From an uncultured bacterium (GTDB lineage Bacteria; Bacillota; Clostridia; TANB77; CAG-508): DNA of 64,000 nt. A program made the translations under genes and the position numbers. The notes beneath the pieces are model-generated. The model saw only the letters and a program-made list of their open reading frames with translations, did no database searches and was not told where the DNA came from. This document shows, one piece after another, positions 19,012 to 27,891 of the stretch (position 1 is the stretch's first letter; each line of letters opens with the position of its first letter). Location: assembly GCA_905215935.1 (NCBI GenBank), contig CAJMRY010000002.1, forward strand, positions 318,754 through 382,753. The letters run 5' to 3'.

Positions 19012-19226
19012 ATATTAATTGCTATTTTAAGATTTTCTTAGTGTTCAAAAATGTTTTACATTAAATTAAATAAATTTTGTTATAAAAAATGTACTAAAAT
19101 CGTTTAGTTTCTTAGTAGTAAATATAACATAATTATTTCACTTTAAAAATATAATTTTATTTTCCAAATGATTGAAAAAAATTAAGCCTTGTGTTACACT
19201 TACTTTGTAAGAAAGGGGAGAGAAGA

Positions 19227-20333
19227 GTGATTGAATTAGAAGAAAATAAAAGATATCTACAATCTTTAAAATCTAAATTAGAAAGTATAGGTGAATCTCT
19301 TTGACATCTCTAGAATAAAGCAAGAACTAAAATCCTTAGAAGCACGGCACAATGAATCCAGAGTTTTGGAATGATAGTAAAAATTCAAAATTAGTCTTGC
19401 AGAAAATCAAAAGCTTAAAAAATAAAAAAGATGCATTTGAAAAGATAAGAAAAGAGCTAATAAACTTAGAAGAAATGAATGAATTATTATTGGTAGAAAA
19501 TGATGAAGCTTTATCAAATGATTTATTAAATAGTAGTAAAAAAATAGATAAAGAAATAGAAAAATTAGAACTTGCAACACTTTTATCTGGCAAATATGAT
19601 TCAAATAATGCAATTATAACATTACATCCAGGCGCACGGAGGAACAGAATCTCAAGATTGGGCTGAAATGCTTTATAGAATGTATACAAGATGGGCAAAT
19701 AGTAATGGATATACTGTAAAAGAACTTGATTATTTAGAAGGTGATGAGGCAGGGATTAAAAGTGTAACAGTTTTAATTGAAGGTGAATATGCATATGGAT
19801 ATTTAAAAGCAGAAAAAGGTGTCCATAGATTAGTTAGAATCTCACCATTTGACGCAGGAGGAAGAAGGCATACATCATTTGCATCATTAGAAGTTTTACC
19901 AGAAATAACAGATGATATTGAAATCGAAATAAATCCAGATGATTTAAGAGTAGATACATATAGAGCATCTGGAGCAGGTGGTCAACATGTAAACAAGACA
20001 TCTTCAGCAGTAAGAATAACACATATTCCTACAAATACAGTAGTAGCATGTCAATCTGAGCGTTCTCAAATACAAAATAGAGAAACTGCAATGAAAATGC
20101 TTAAATCAAAGCTATTAGATTTAAAAGAAAGAGAACATAAAGAAAAAATAGAGGACCTTAAAGGCGAACAAAGAGAGATAGCATGGGGAAGTCAAATAAG
20201 ATCATATGTATTTTGCCCATATACATTAGTAAAAGATCACAGAACAGGTTATGAAGTAGGAAATGTACAAGATGTTATGGATGGAAATATAGATGGTTTT
20301 ATAGAAGAATATCTAAAGAAAAATAATAAATAG
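19227..20333 (+). CDS. prfB: Peptide chain release factor 2, with three +1 shifts
   Basis: RF2 terminates at UGA and UAA. The start is GTG 19227 behind GGGGAG. The classic autoregulatory site CTT TGA C is at 19299-19305. After that shift, two more are needed, both at CGG. Skipping C19345 gives SLEAGTMNPEFW; skipping C19637 gives HPGAGGTESQDWAEMLYRMY, the universal RF2 block. The joined protein is about 367 residues, normal for RF2. The SPF tripeptide (RISPFDAGG) and GGQ loop (GAGGQHVNKTSS) are intact. An intact RF2 is essential in most bacteria, which argues against a pseudogene. The SD-like AGGTGA before the UGA site is weaker than usual. Confidence 0.95.
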
Positions 20334-20346
20334 TGAGGTTTATAAT

Positions 20347-20976
20347 ATGAAAACTAAAGATATATATAAAGAAAATAAAAATAGAAAATATTGTCCAATA
20401 ATTGATATAAAAAAAGAAGATATAGGAATAGAATCTAGTCCAATTAAAATAATAAAAAAAAATTGGGTTAAATTTTTAATAATATCATTAATCATAGTAG
20501 CAATTTTATCCATAACATTTTATAAAGATTTAGTAGTATTAGCATCTGTATTAGTATTTTTAGCATTTATAGTGGTAGGATGCATATTTTCTGGTACCTA
20601 CAGTATGAAATGTAAAGAAGAAACACTATCTATGAAATTAAATCTTCAAAAATTTGAAGTATCATATAGTAGAATTGCCAACATATACATATCTAAAGAA
20701 TTTACTATTAGTGATTTTATTCCAATGTTTACATACAGCTTAGTAATTAGATATGTAGACAATATGAACTTTTTAAAAGAATTATCTTTTCCAACATTAT
20801 TTTTAAAACCAGAAGACTTAGAGAAGTTTTTAGATAATTTCATAATACAAAAAGAACAGTCAAAAGAATGTATTAAGTACGAAAAATACAAAATGAGTAA
20901 AAAAGTATTCAAAGCAATTGCATTCATATTGTTCATTATTGCAATAATATTAGTTGCGTATTTTGGATTAAGATAA
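20347..20976 (+). CDS. Uncharacterised membrane protein
   Basis: 209 residues, 13 bases after prfB behind GAGG. Two membrane helices at about 39-78 (FLIISLIIVAILSITFY, VVLASVLVFLAFIVVG) precede a cytoplasmic region of about 100 residues. That region looks like a small PH-type or YcxB-like beta domain (LSMKLNLQKFEVSYSRIANIYI). A C-terminal helix ends the protein. No family name is certain. Spacing suggests transcription with prfB. Confidence 0.75.
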   Translation: MKTKDIYKENKNRKYCPIIDIKKEDIGIESSPIKIIKKNWVKFLIISLIIVAILSITFYKDLVVLASVLVFLAFIVVGCIFSGTYSMKCKEETLSMKLNLQKFEVSYSRIANIYISKEFTISDFIPMFTYSLVIRYVDNMNFLKELSFPTLFLKPEDLEKFLDNFIIQKEQSKECIKYEKYKMSKKVFKAIAFILFIIAIILVAYFGLR

Positions 20977-21075
20977 TTCACATATTGGCATAAAACTCAA
21001 TATAATAAAATATAGTTAGAATTATAATTAATTTTAATTATAAATTTATAAAAAAAAGAAGGTGCCAAAGATTTT

Positions 21076-22258
21076 ATGGACACAATAGTATTAAAATTTG
21101 GAGGAAGCTCAGTAGCAGATAATATAAAGTTAAATATAGTAGCAGATAAAATAATTGATTTATATAACAAAGATAATAATATAGTAGTTGTAGTTTCGGC
21201 ACAAGGAAAAACAACAGATAACTTATTAAAAGAAGCTTATGAACTTTCTCATATACCAGATGATAGAGAATTAGATGTTCTTCTTAGTACAGGGGAACAA
21301 ATATCAATCTCAAAACTTAGCATACTGCTAAATAGATTAGGATATGAAGCTATCTCGCTTACAGGATGGCAAGCAGGTATTTATACAAACAACACAAATC
21401 AAAATGCTATTATCGAAAATATAGATACCACGAGAATCCTACGGTGAATTAGAAAAAAGAAGAATTGTTATTATTGCTGGTTTTCAGGGAATAAATGAAA
21501 ACTTAGATATTACTACTTTTGGTAGAGGTGGATCTGATACAACAGCAGTAGCAGTAGCTGCAGCATTAAATGCAAAACATTGCTATATCTTTTCAGATGT
21601 TGATGGTGTATATACAACAGATCCAAATAAAGTAACAATTGCTAAAAAGTTAGAAACCTTATCTTATGTAGAAATGTTAGATATTGCAAATGAAGGAGCA
21701 AAAGTCCTACATAATAGATGTGTAGAAGTAGGACAGAAATTTAAAATACCAATAATTACAAAATCTACATTTAATAATAAACCTGGAACTATAATTCAGG
21801 AAAAAATTGAAGATACAAAAGTTAAAAGTATTGTAAAAAATGATGATATAATATTAGTAAATCTAAAATATGAAAGTTATTCTGTGAAATTATTTGGTCA
21901 AGTTTATACTTGTTTATTAGATAATGGAATAATTCCAATAGGTTTTAGCAACCGTAGTATTCACAACTTAGATATAAGTTTTACAATGAAATCTGTATAT
22001 TTAAATAAATTTCAAAGTTTACTAGAGACAGAGTTTAAAATGTTTAATTCTACATTTTCTAATATAACAAGAATGGCAATAGTGGGACATGGAATAATGA
22101 ATGATGACAAGATATTAAGAGAAACAATGAAAATATTAAAATTAAATGAATTAGAACCTATAAACATAGAAACAAATGAATCTAAAATATTACTAACATT
22201 TAAAGAAAAAATAAGTAATTCTATTTTAGAACAATTGCATATACAATTAATAAAATAA
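21076..22258 (+). CDS. Aspartokinase, split by a +1 shift at CGG
   Basis: Aspartokinase makes aspartyl phosphate, the entry to lysine, methionine, threonine and diaminopimelate. The first part, VLKFGGSSVADNIKL to LTGWQAGIYTNN, is the kinase N-terminus. The frame then meets CTA CGG T at 21439. Skipping C21442 gives RILGELEKRRIVIIAGFQG and leads into FGRGGSDTTAVAVAA, FSDVDGVYTTDP and YVEMLDIANEGAKVLHNR. Two ACT-type segments end the protein. The joined length is about 393 residues, normal for a monofunctional LysC/DapG type. The next gene is separated by the hairpin at 22277. Confidence 0.93.
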
Positions 22259-22276
22259 ATGCCAATGTCAATAGGT

Positions 22277-22340
22277 GTCAATAGGGACGGGGTATTTTGA
22301 CAAATTTAAAAAATTGTCAAAATACCCCGTCCCTATTGAC
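22277..22340. repeat. REP-like palindromic hairpin 2
   Basis: GTCAATAGGGACGGGGTATT and its inverse form near-perfect 27-base arms around an AT loop. Part of the arm (GTCAATAG) is repeated once more to the left. It lies just after the aspartokinase stop. Confidence 0.8.
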
Positions 22341-22424
22341 AAATTTTATTAATTTTAGTTCTAAAATAGACAAACTATGAATATATATATTTTAGGCTAG
22401 AAAATAAAGTAAGGAGTGATTAAG

Positions 22425-22721
22425 ATGGCTATTGATGAAAGAAAATCATTATCCTCAAATATAATGCAAAATATAGTTCTTGAAAACAGAGAAAAATTAA
22501 GCATATCTGGTGTGTTAGACGTACTTAGCTTTGATGATCAAATAGTGATATTAGAAACAGATTTAGGATTGCTAACAGTAAAAGGGGAAAATCTAAAAAT
22601 AAACAAACTTAGTATAGACACAGAAGAAGTAATAGTTGAAGGAGAAATATATAATTTAGGCTATAGTGAAAAAGATGTAGAAAAAAAGGGAACAGGATTT
22701 TTAAATAAGATTTTTAAATAA
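22425..22721 (+). CDS. yabP: Sporulation protein YabP
   Basis: 98 residues of the YabP/YqfC family, a small beta-rich protein of the forespore/mother-cell coat programme. ENREKLSISGVLDVLSFDDQIVILETDLGLLTVKGENLKI is diagnostic. The ATG at 22425 has AAGGAG at the right distance; the upstream ATG at 22416 overlaps that site. Immediately downstream are yabQ and divIC, the order known from Bacillus, which confirms the call. Confidence 0.93.
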   Translation: MAIDERKSLSSNIMQNIVLENREKLSISGVLDVLSFDDQIVILETDLGLLTVKGENLKINKLSIDTEEVIVEGEIYNLGYSEKDVEKKGTGFLNKIFK

Positions 22722-22738
22722 AAAGTGGGTGTTTTAAA

Positions 22739-23269
22739 ATGGAGAATTCTATAAATCAGTTATATATATTATTTGTATTTATAATAAGTGGAAGTATAAT
22801 CGGAATTCTATTTGATTTATTTAGAATTTTAAGAAAGTCATTTAAAACTCCTGATATTATAACATATATAGAAGATACATTATTTTGGATAATAACAGGA
22901 TTATTTTTATTATATATAATCTTTAAATATAGTTTTGGAGAAATACGTATTTATATGTTTGTTAGTTTAATAATCGGTGTTGTTACATATTTCCTTACAA
23001 TTAGCAAATATTTTATAGGTTTAAATGTAAAAATAATAAATGTATTAAAAATTAGTATATCAAAAATATTATATATATTATTTTATCCTATAAAAATAAT
23101 AATAAATATATTACAAAAAACTATTTTAAAACCATTTTCGTTTATTACTATTAATATTCGTATTTTCAGCTCTAAAATCTTGAAAAATTTGACAAAATCG
23201 CTAAAAGATGTTAATATATCAAAGAAAAATAGAAAAAATTTAAAACAAAAGAAGGATTTTCCTACATAA
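22739..23269 (+). CDS. yabQ: Spore cortex biosynthesis protein YabQ
   Basis: 176 residues. Membrane helices cover roughly 5-28, 40-63, 70-93 and 98-125. GSIIGILFDLFRILRKSFKTPDI near the N-terminus is typical of YabQ, needed for cortex formation in Bacillus. The tail is strongly basic. It starts 17 bases after yabP with a weak ribosome binding site (GTGGGTG), so coupling to yabP is likely. Confidence 0.88.
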   Translation: MENSINQLYILFVFIISGSIIGILFDLFRILRKSFKTPDIITYIEDTLFWIITGLFLLYIIFKYSFGEIRIYMFVSLIIGVVTYFLTISKYFIGLNVKIINVLKISISKILYILFYPIKIIINILQKTILKPFSFITINIRIFSSKILKNLTKSLKDVNISKKNRKNLKQKKDFPT

Positions 23270-23325
23270 TGTAGAAAAATATTAGTAAGATATTATTAAT
23301 ATTTAAATGGAGAGAAGTTTTACAT

Positions 23326-23601
23326 ATGAAGAAATTTAAAAAACCATATAAAAAAGTGTTTATATTATGTATAAGCATATATGTTATATATACACTTATA
23401 TCTCAACAAAAAACATTAAATGCATATAAAAAAGAAGAAGAAACTTATGCAAAACAAATACAGCAAGAACAAAAAAGTAATGAAGAACTTAATCAAATCA
23501 AAGAAAATGTTAATTCAACCGAATATATTGAAGATGTAGCAAGAGAAAAATTAGGAATGTATTTACCAAACGAAAGAATTTTTTATGATATTGGTAATTA
23601 A
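23326..23601 (+). CDS. divIC: Septum formation initiator DivIC/FtsB-like
   Basis: 91 residues: a basic N-terminus, one membrane helix (VFILCISIYVIYTLI), then a coiled coil (YKKEEETYAKQIQQEQKSNEELNQIKENV). The conserved end YIEDVAREKLGMYLPNERIFYDI follows. This divisome protein pairs with FtsL. It follows yabP-yabQ as in Bacillus. Confidence 0.88.
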   Translation: MKKFKKPYKKVFILCISIYVIYTLISQQKTLNAYKKEEETYAKQIQQEQKSNEELNQIKENVNSTEYIEDVAREKLGMYLPNERIFYDIGN

Positions 23602-23610
23602 ATAAAATGT

Positions 23611-23640
23611 AAGAGGCTATATTAAAGCCTCTTGATTTTA
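23611..23640 (+). terminator. Terminator after divIC
   Basis: AAGAGGCT, a short loop and AGCCTCTT are followed by GATTTT. Confidence 0.7.
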
Positions 23641-23720
23641 AAATTTTTTCTATTCATTTATTTCTTAAAATTTTCCAAAATATTATAATAAAAATTAAAT
23701 AAATATAAGGGGGTCTATTT

Positions 23721-25046
23721 ATGGATTTTGAAAAATGTACATTGGTAGAATTGCGCCAGTTAGCTAAAGAGAAAGGAATTAAGAATGTATCAAAATTAAA
23801 AAAGGAAGAATTAATAGAAATACTTTCTAATTTATCAGAAGAAAGAATAAAAGTTAGTTCCAAACAAAAGGTAAATACTAATAAAACAGATGAGCAATCT
23901 AGTGGTTATAAAATAACAAACGAAGATGATGAAATAGTAGAAGGAATCTTAGAAGTATTACCAGATGGATATGGTTTTTTAAGAGGAGAAAACTATCTAT
24001 CAAGTCCTAAAGATGTTTACATCTCACCTATACAAATAAAACGTTTTAGATTAGATAAAGGTGATAAAATAAAAGGAATTGCAAGAATGCCAAAAGAAGG
24101 TGAAAAATTTCCTGCTTTAATATTTGTAGGTGAAGTAAATGGACAAGCACCAGAAATGGCTTATAGAAGAATTAAGTTCGATAATTTAATTCCTATCTAT
24201 CCAAATGAAAGATTAAGATTAGAAACAAAGAAAACAGAATATGCAACAAGAATAATAGATTTAATGTGCCCTATCGGAAAAGGTCAAAGAGGAATGATTG
24301 TAGCACCTCCAAAAGTAGGTAAAACAACACTTTTAAAGAAAATAGCAAACAGTATTACAGCCAACAATCCAGAGGTAGAATTAATAGTATTATTAATTGA
24401 CGAACGTCCAGAAGAAGTAACAGACATGAAGCGTTCTATTAAAGGTGATGTAATATATTCTACTTTTGATGAATTACCAGAACATCATGTAAAAGTTGCA
24501 GAAATGGTATTAGAAAGAGCAAAAAGATTAACAGAGCAAAATAAAGATGTTGTAATATTATTAGATAGTATTACAAGACTTGCCAGAGCATACAATTTAG
24601 TTATCCCTTCATCTGGAAGAACTCTATCTGGAGGTTTTGATCCAGCAGCATTACATAAACCCAAAAAATTCTTTGGTGCAGCTAGAAATATTGAAAATGG
24701 AGGAAGTTTAACAATTTTAGCTACAGCATTAGTTGAAACAGGTAGTAGAATGGATGAAGTTATATTTGAAGAATTTAAAGGTACTGGAAATATGGAAGTA
24801 GTTCTAGATAGAAAACTATCAGAAAAGAGAATATTCCCTGCTATAGATATAAATAAATCTGGAACAAGAAGAGAAGATTTATTACAAACACCAAAAGAAT
24901 TAGAAACAGTGTATGCTTTAAGAAAAGCTATGAATAGTATTCCTGTAGCTGATGTAACAGAACAATTAATAAGCCAAATGGTTGCAACTGAAAACAATAA
25001 TGAATTTATTGATAAAATGGATTTGTATTTAAAAAGATTTAAATAA
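23721..25046 (+). CDS. rho: Transcription termination factor Rho
   Basis: 441 residues. A Rho_N domain (LVELRQLAKEKGIKNVSKLKKEEL) and the cold-shock-like RNA domain (EGILEVLPDGYGFLRGENYL) precede the ATPase. The ATPase carries Walker A APPKVGKTTLLKKIA near residue 200, Walker B VVILLDSITRLARAYN, and the Q and R loops. All are standard. The ribosome binding site is AGGGGG. It is transcribed alone between two hairpins. Confidence 0.97.
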   Translation: MDFEKCTLVELRQLAKEKGIKNVSKLKKEELIEILSNLSEERIKVSSKQKVNTNKTDEQSSGYKITNEDDEIVEGILEVLPDGYGFLRGENYLSSPKDVYISPIQIKRFRLDKGDKIKGIARMPKEGEKFPALIFVGEVNGQAPEMAYRRIKFDNLIPIYPNERLRLETKKTEYATRIIDLMCPIGKGQRGMIVAPPKVGKTTLLKKIANSITANNPEVELIVLLIDERPEEVTDMKRSIKGDVIYSTFDELPEHHVKVAEMVLERAKRLTEQNKDVVILLDSITRLARAYNLVIPSSGRTLSGGFDPAALHKPKKFFGAARNIENGGSLTILATALVETGSRMDEVIFEEFKGTGNMEVVLDRKLSEKRIFPAIDINKSGTRREDLLQTPKELETVYALRKAMNSIPVADVTEQLISQMVATENNNEFIDKMDLYLKRFK

Positions 25047-25059
25047 AAACATAAAAGAG

Positions 25060-25203
25060 GAACAAAATATCGAGAAAAAGCTACTAGTGAAGCTAAGAAT
25101 ACTGCAATAGCCAGAAGAAACATGATTCAATGGCTCAATCACAAATGCCCAAAAGCTTGCTAAAGAGCAGACTGAACGTTACATAGCAGCAAAAATTAAA
25201 TAA
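25060..25203 (+). pseudogene. Possible coding remnant after rho
   Basis: Two frames look protein-like: TKYREKATSEAKNTAIARRN and, one frame away, NAQKLAKEQTERYIAAKIK before a TAA at 25201. They do not join through a CGG site. The second half uses CAG and GAG codons that are rare in neighbouring genes. No family is recognised. It is probably a decayed gene end. Confidence 0.3.
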
Positions 25204-25211
25204 AAAAATAT

Positions 25212-25248
25212 AAGCAATCTGAATTAGGGAATAGGATTGCTTTTTTAT
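25212..25248 (+). terminator. Rho-independent terminator
   Basis: AAGCAATC, a 15-base loop and GATTGCTT are followed by TTTTTATT. Confidence 0.75.
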
Positions 25249-25303
25249 TAGCTAACAATAATTATTTATATTATTTAATTATTGTTTAAAACATGAAGTT
25301 ATT

Positions 25304-25330
25304 ACACGTGAAAATCAATTTTAAGCAGTT
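25304..25330 (-). repeat. Dispersed CTTAAAATTGATTTT repeat, inverted copy
   Basis: On the minus strand it reads AACTGCTTAAAATTGATTTT then CACGTG. It matches the copies at 26031, 26111, 26439 and 30577. Confidence 0.5.
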
Positions 25331-26030
25331 ATTATATATTGAATAATATAATTTTCATGCCTAAAAAGAAAATGATAGGGAAGTAAGCTATATTTTTTTA
25401 TATTATTAAAAGTAAAATATAAATTAGAAATTTAAAAAATATAGTTCTTGAAAAAAATTTTAAAAATTTAGAAAATGTGTATATTTTATAAAAATAAAAT
25501 TATTAATAAAATATAGAAGATGTATAATAATAAACGTAAAAAGCTAAAAATTCTGAAAAACAATAAGAAATATAAAATTCAGAATTTAATCTTAAACGTT
25601 TACAAATTAGGTATATAGTTATTGAATAGAACAATTAATATTTCAATCATTTTTTTGATATAGGAGAGGAACAAAAGAGGCTTATTTTTAAATATGTAAC
25701 ATTGCACAAAATGAAAGTTTTGTGCAAATAGGAGTAGGAATAAAAATATAAGACTGCCACTTTTGGTGTCCCCTTTCATATTTTGGCTATTTTTATGGTA
25801 TAGCCATATTTAGCTAATATTTCTCTAATAATAACTTATATTACTTTATTATAAAAACATCTTATAATTTATTCTTATGTGTTGTTATTTTATAATTATC
25901 TATCTATTTATATTTTACTTAATATAATTTAAATATCTTATATAATTTTTTATCTTTCTTTATAATATTTCATATTCTTATATTTAATTTACTATTATAG
26001 ATATATAACTTGTAATCTCAAATATAAAAA

Positions 26031-26053
26031 TGCCTTAAAATTGATTTTAATGC
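26031..26053 (+). repeat. Dispersed CTTAAAATTGATTTT repeat, copy 1
   Basis: TGCCTTAAAATTGATTTTAA then TGC. It is preceded by 30-40 bases that loosely match those before the next copies. Confidence 0.5.
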
Positions 26054-26110
26054 TTCACTTCAAAATAGCCATATTTTTTAAACAACAAACTATAAGTCTA
26101 AAAAATAAAA

Positions 26111-26133
26111 ACGCCTTAAAATCGATTTTCGTG
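26111..26133 (+). repeat. Dispersed CTTAAAATCGATTTT repeat, copy 2
   Basis: CGCCTTAAAATCGATTTTCG then TGC, with the palindrome AAAATCGATTTT. The sequence before it (AACAACAAACTATAAG) is echoed before copy 3. Confidence 0.5.
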
Positions 26134-26438
26134 CGTCGATATTTTGAGACCTTTTCGGCTGTAATACTGTTATTGCAATAATTACAAAGATTTAGTTTAT
26201 AGCTTAAATATTTTAGTATTATTTAGTATTATAATAAAATAACATATGACTTTATATAAAATTTAAAATGCTTAAACTACAATAATTAAAATCTATAATT
26301 AGGATTCATAAATTAGTATTTAATATAAAAATATTTATAAATTATAATTAAATATTTAATTAAATAATATTAATAAATATAACTAAACAAAACGATTTAT
26401 AGTTTTAAACAACAACTTATATATTTTAATAAGTAAAA

Positions 26439-26461
26439 TTGCTTAAAATCTATTTTGAAGC
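26439..26461 (+). repeat. Dispersed CTTAAAATCTATTTT repeat, copy 3
   Basis: TTGCTTAAAATCTATTTTGA then AGC, preceded by AACAACAACTTATATATT, similar to copy 2. Confidence 0.5.
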
Positions 26462-26921
26462 TTTTAAATATATAATTAAATAACAATTATACTATAAAAA
26501 TAGCTTCAGTAAATCTATAAATTTTAGTTCAAATAACAAATGTTCTATTTATGAAAATTTTATAAATTTACAATATTATTATCAAAATTTTAATTATTCA
26601 TTTAAATTATTAATTTTCATAAATTTTTTATTTTTGTTTCTATTTAGTAAGATATTTTTATTTTTAGTTTATAAATTTTTATCAGAAATTTTTTTATTAA
26701 AATAATTTTTGTAAAATATATTTTTAATCTTATCTTTTATATTTATTTAGCGCTATCTCCCCTACTCCACTAATTTTTTACTGTAATAAAAAATTAGTTA
26801 TCTTATATTGCTTTGATTTTTCCTTCTTTAGGTATAATATCAATAAATATTACCATCTTTAAGTAAATTTCTACCTAGGTTTGGCAAATTATCTGTAGTA
26901 TTGTTTTTACTATTTAATTCA

Positions 26922-27115
26922 TTATAAAAATTCTTTTATAATATTTATACCGCTATATGTTGTAACTTTTATATTGGTATAATCTCCTTCTATAATTTTT
27001 ACTTTATAGCCACCTTTTTCTAATAACATACAATCATCTGTTATTATATCATTTTTATATTTTTCATGTAAGTTTAGTAGTATCTTTCTATCAAAATTAC
27101 TATAACTATTAAAAT
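26922..27115 (-). pseudogene. C-terminal remnant of an IspD-like cytidylyltransferase
   Basis: The minus strand reads NDIITDDCMLLEKGG, then VKIIEGDYTNIKVTT and NIIKEFL before TAA. TDDxxLxE..G..V.(I/V)xGDYxNIKVTT is the signature C-terminus of IspD/TarI-type nucleotidyltransferases. The active-site N-terminal half is absent. Upstream, the frame is interrupted by the end of the toxN fragment. Downstream DNA to about 26760 also has codon-like texture but with stops. IspD-like enzymes often pair with SDR proteins, and two SDR genes lie upstream on the same strand. Confidence 0.55.
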
Positions 27116-27128
27116 AATAGTTATAATA

Positions 27129-27600
27129 TTAATTATTTTCTTTATTCCATTCTTTCAATTTTTCTTCTAGTAATTTAAAATTAACAGTATTGTTAATATA
27201 TCCTATATCCATATTTTTTACTTTCTGATTATAAACAATCTTTGCATATTTTACAATTTTAGAACTGTTATTATTTATGTATCTTAATTCTCCAAGAATA
27301 ACTTCTTTATATTTTAAATCATCTTCATCTGAAGTAATATATGGTTCTAATTCTGTTTTCATGTATTCTTATTATTGTTTTAGTATCATTTCTTATAATC
27401 TTCTTATCAAAATCTAAATAATCCGATTTTTTAGGTGATGACATAGGAATATAGTAATTAAACTCATTTACAGTTAATACAACTCCTAAATATTTTCTTT
27501 CATGATTTCTAATTTCTTCTTTATTATCATAAATTTTATCATCAAATTGTCTTAGATATTTTATATATTTATCACTTATACTATATAAATTTAATTTCAT
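27129..27600 (-). pseudogene. Frame-disrupted ToxN/AbiQ-family endoribonuclease toxin
   Basis: The N-terminal part, MKLNLYSISDKYIKYLRQFD through YLGVVLTVNEFNYYIPMSSPKKSDY, matches the ToxN/AbiQ/TenpN family of type III toxin-antitoxin RNases. This frame ends at about 27325. The C-terminal part is in the other frame from about 27362 (YKEVILGELRYINNNSSKIV, ending VNFKLLEEKLKEWNKENN), the usual family end. The two parts total about 160 residues against roughly 170-180 expected, and the central GTINFNNMIPV-like segment is missing. So there is a deletion plus frame change, not at CGG. An AAAGGAG ribosome binding site and an intact antitoxin RNA lie upstream. Confidence 0.75.
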
Positions 27601-27614
27601 TGTTTGTCTCCTTT

Positions 27615-27655
27615 ACAAAAATAAGAGAAGTATATCACAAAGGATACCTTCTCTT
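27615..27655 (-). terminator. Terminator between antitoxin repeats and toxin
   Basis: On the minus strand AAGAGAAGGTAT, a loop and ATACTTCTCTT are followed by ATTTTT. Type III systems have a terminator exactly here, setting the ratio of antitoxin RNA to toxin mRNA. Confidence 0.8.
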
Positions 27656-27783
27656 GATTTTAACTCTCTCAATTATAAGGCTGTGAAACACCCGATTTAT
27701 AACATTCTCACTTATAAGGTTGTGAAACACCCGATTTATAACTTTCTCATTTCATAATGGCTGTGAAACACCACGATTTTGTT
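27656..27783 (-). ncRNA. ToxI/antiQ-like antitoxin RNA, three tandem repeats
   Basis: Three direct repeats on the minus strand share TGTTTCACA(G/A)CC and GAGA..GTTA. Two are 39 bases long (27661-27699, 27700-27738) and the third is about 42 (27739-27780). Type III antitoxins are short tandem RNA repeats of 35-40 bases that fold as pseudoknots and bind the toxin; lactococcal antiQ has just under three. The copies differ at only a few positions. A strong promoter precedes them and a terminator follows. Spacing is too regular and spacers are absent, so it is not a CRISPR. Confidence 0.75.
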
Positions 27784-27789
27784 ATATTT

Positions 27790-27819
27790 ATTATACTATT
27801 TTTTTGTAATAACTGTCAA
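27790..27819 (-). promoter_or_regulatory. Strong promoter of the antitoxin RNA
   Basis: On the minus strand TTGACA (27819-27814) and TATAAT (27795-27790) are both perfect consensus with an 18-base spacer. Transcription would begin a few bases before the first repeat. Confidence 0.8.
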
Positions 27820-27891
27820 GTAATCACATATAATAAATATACTATATTTTATGCAAATTTTATTTATTTATGAAATTCATATTCATCCTTA

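Larger units (their letters stand above)
25250..26760. other. 1.5-kb AT-rich gene-free region with repeats
   Basis: No ORF longer than a few dozen codons with a ribosome binding site. It holds three direct copies of a repeat of about 55 bases (ending at 26053, 26133 and 26461) and scattered TAGCCATATTT motifs. Nothing recognisable as an RNA gene. It appears to be an eroded insertion area at the edge of the accessory segment. Confidence 0.5.

Noticed and set aside
19299..19305. UGA in prfB as a reassigned codon
   Set aside because: It is the classic CTTTGAC programmed frameshift of RF2.
27325..27400. toxN break as another CGG shift
   Set aside because: No CGG is present at the break and residues are missing, so it is true decay.
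27656..27783. Tandem repeats resembling a CRISPR array
   Set aside because: Units abut with no variable spacers, no cas genes are near, and the promoter-repeat-terminator-toxin order fits a type III antitoxin.
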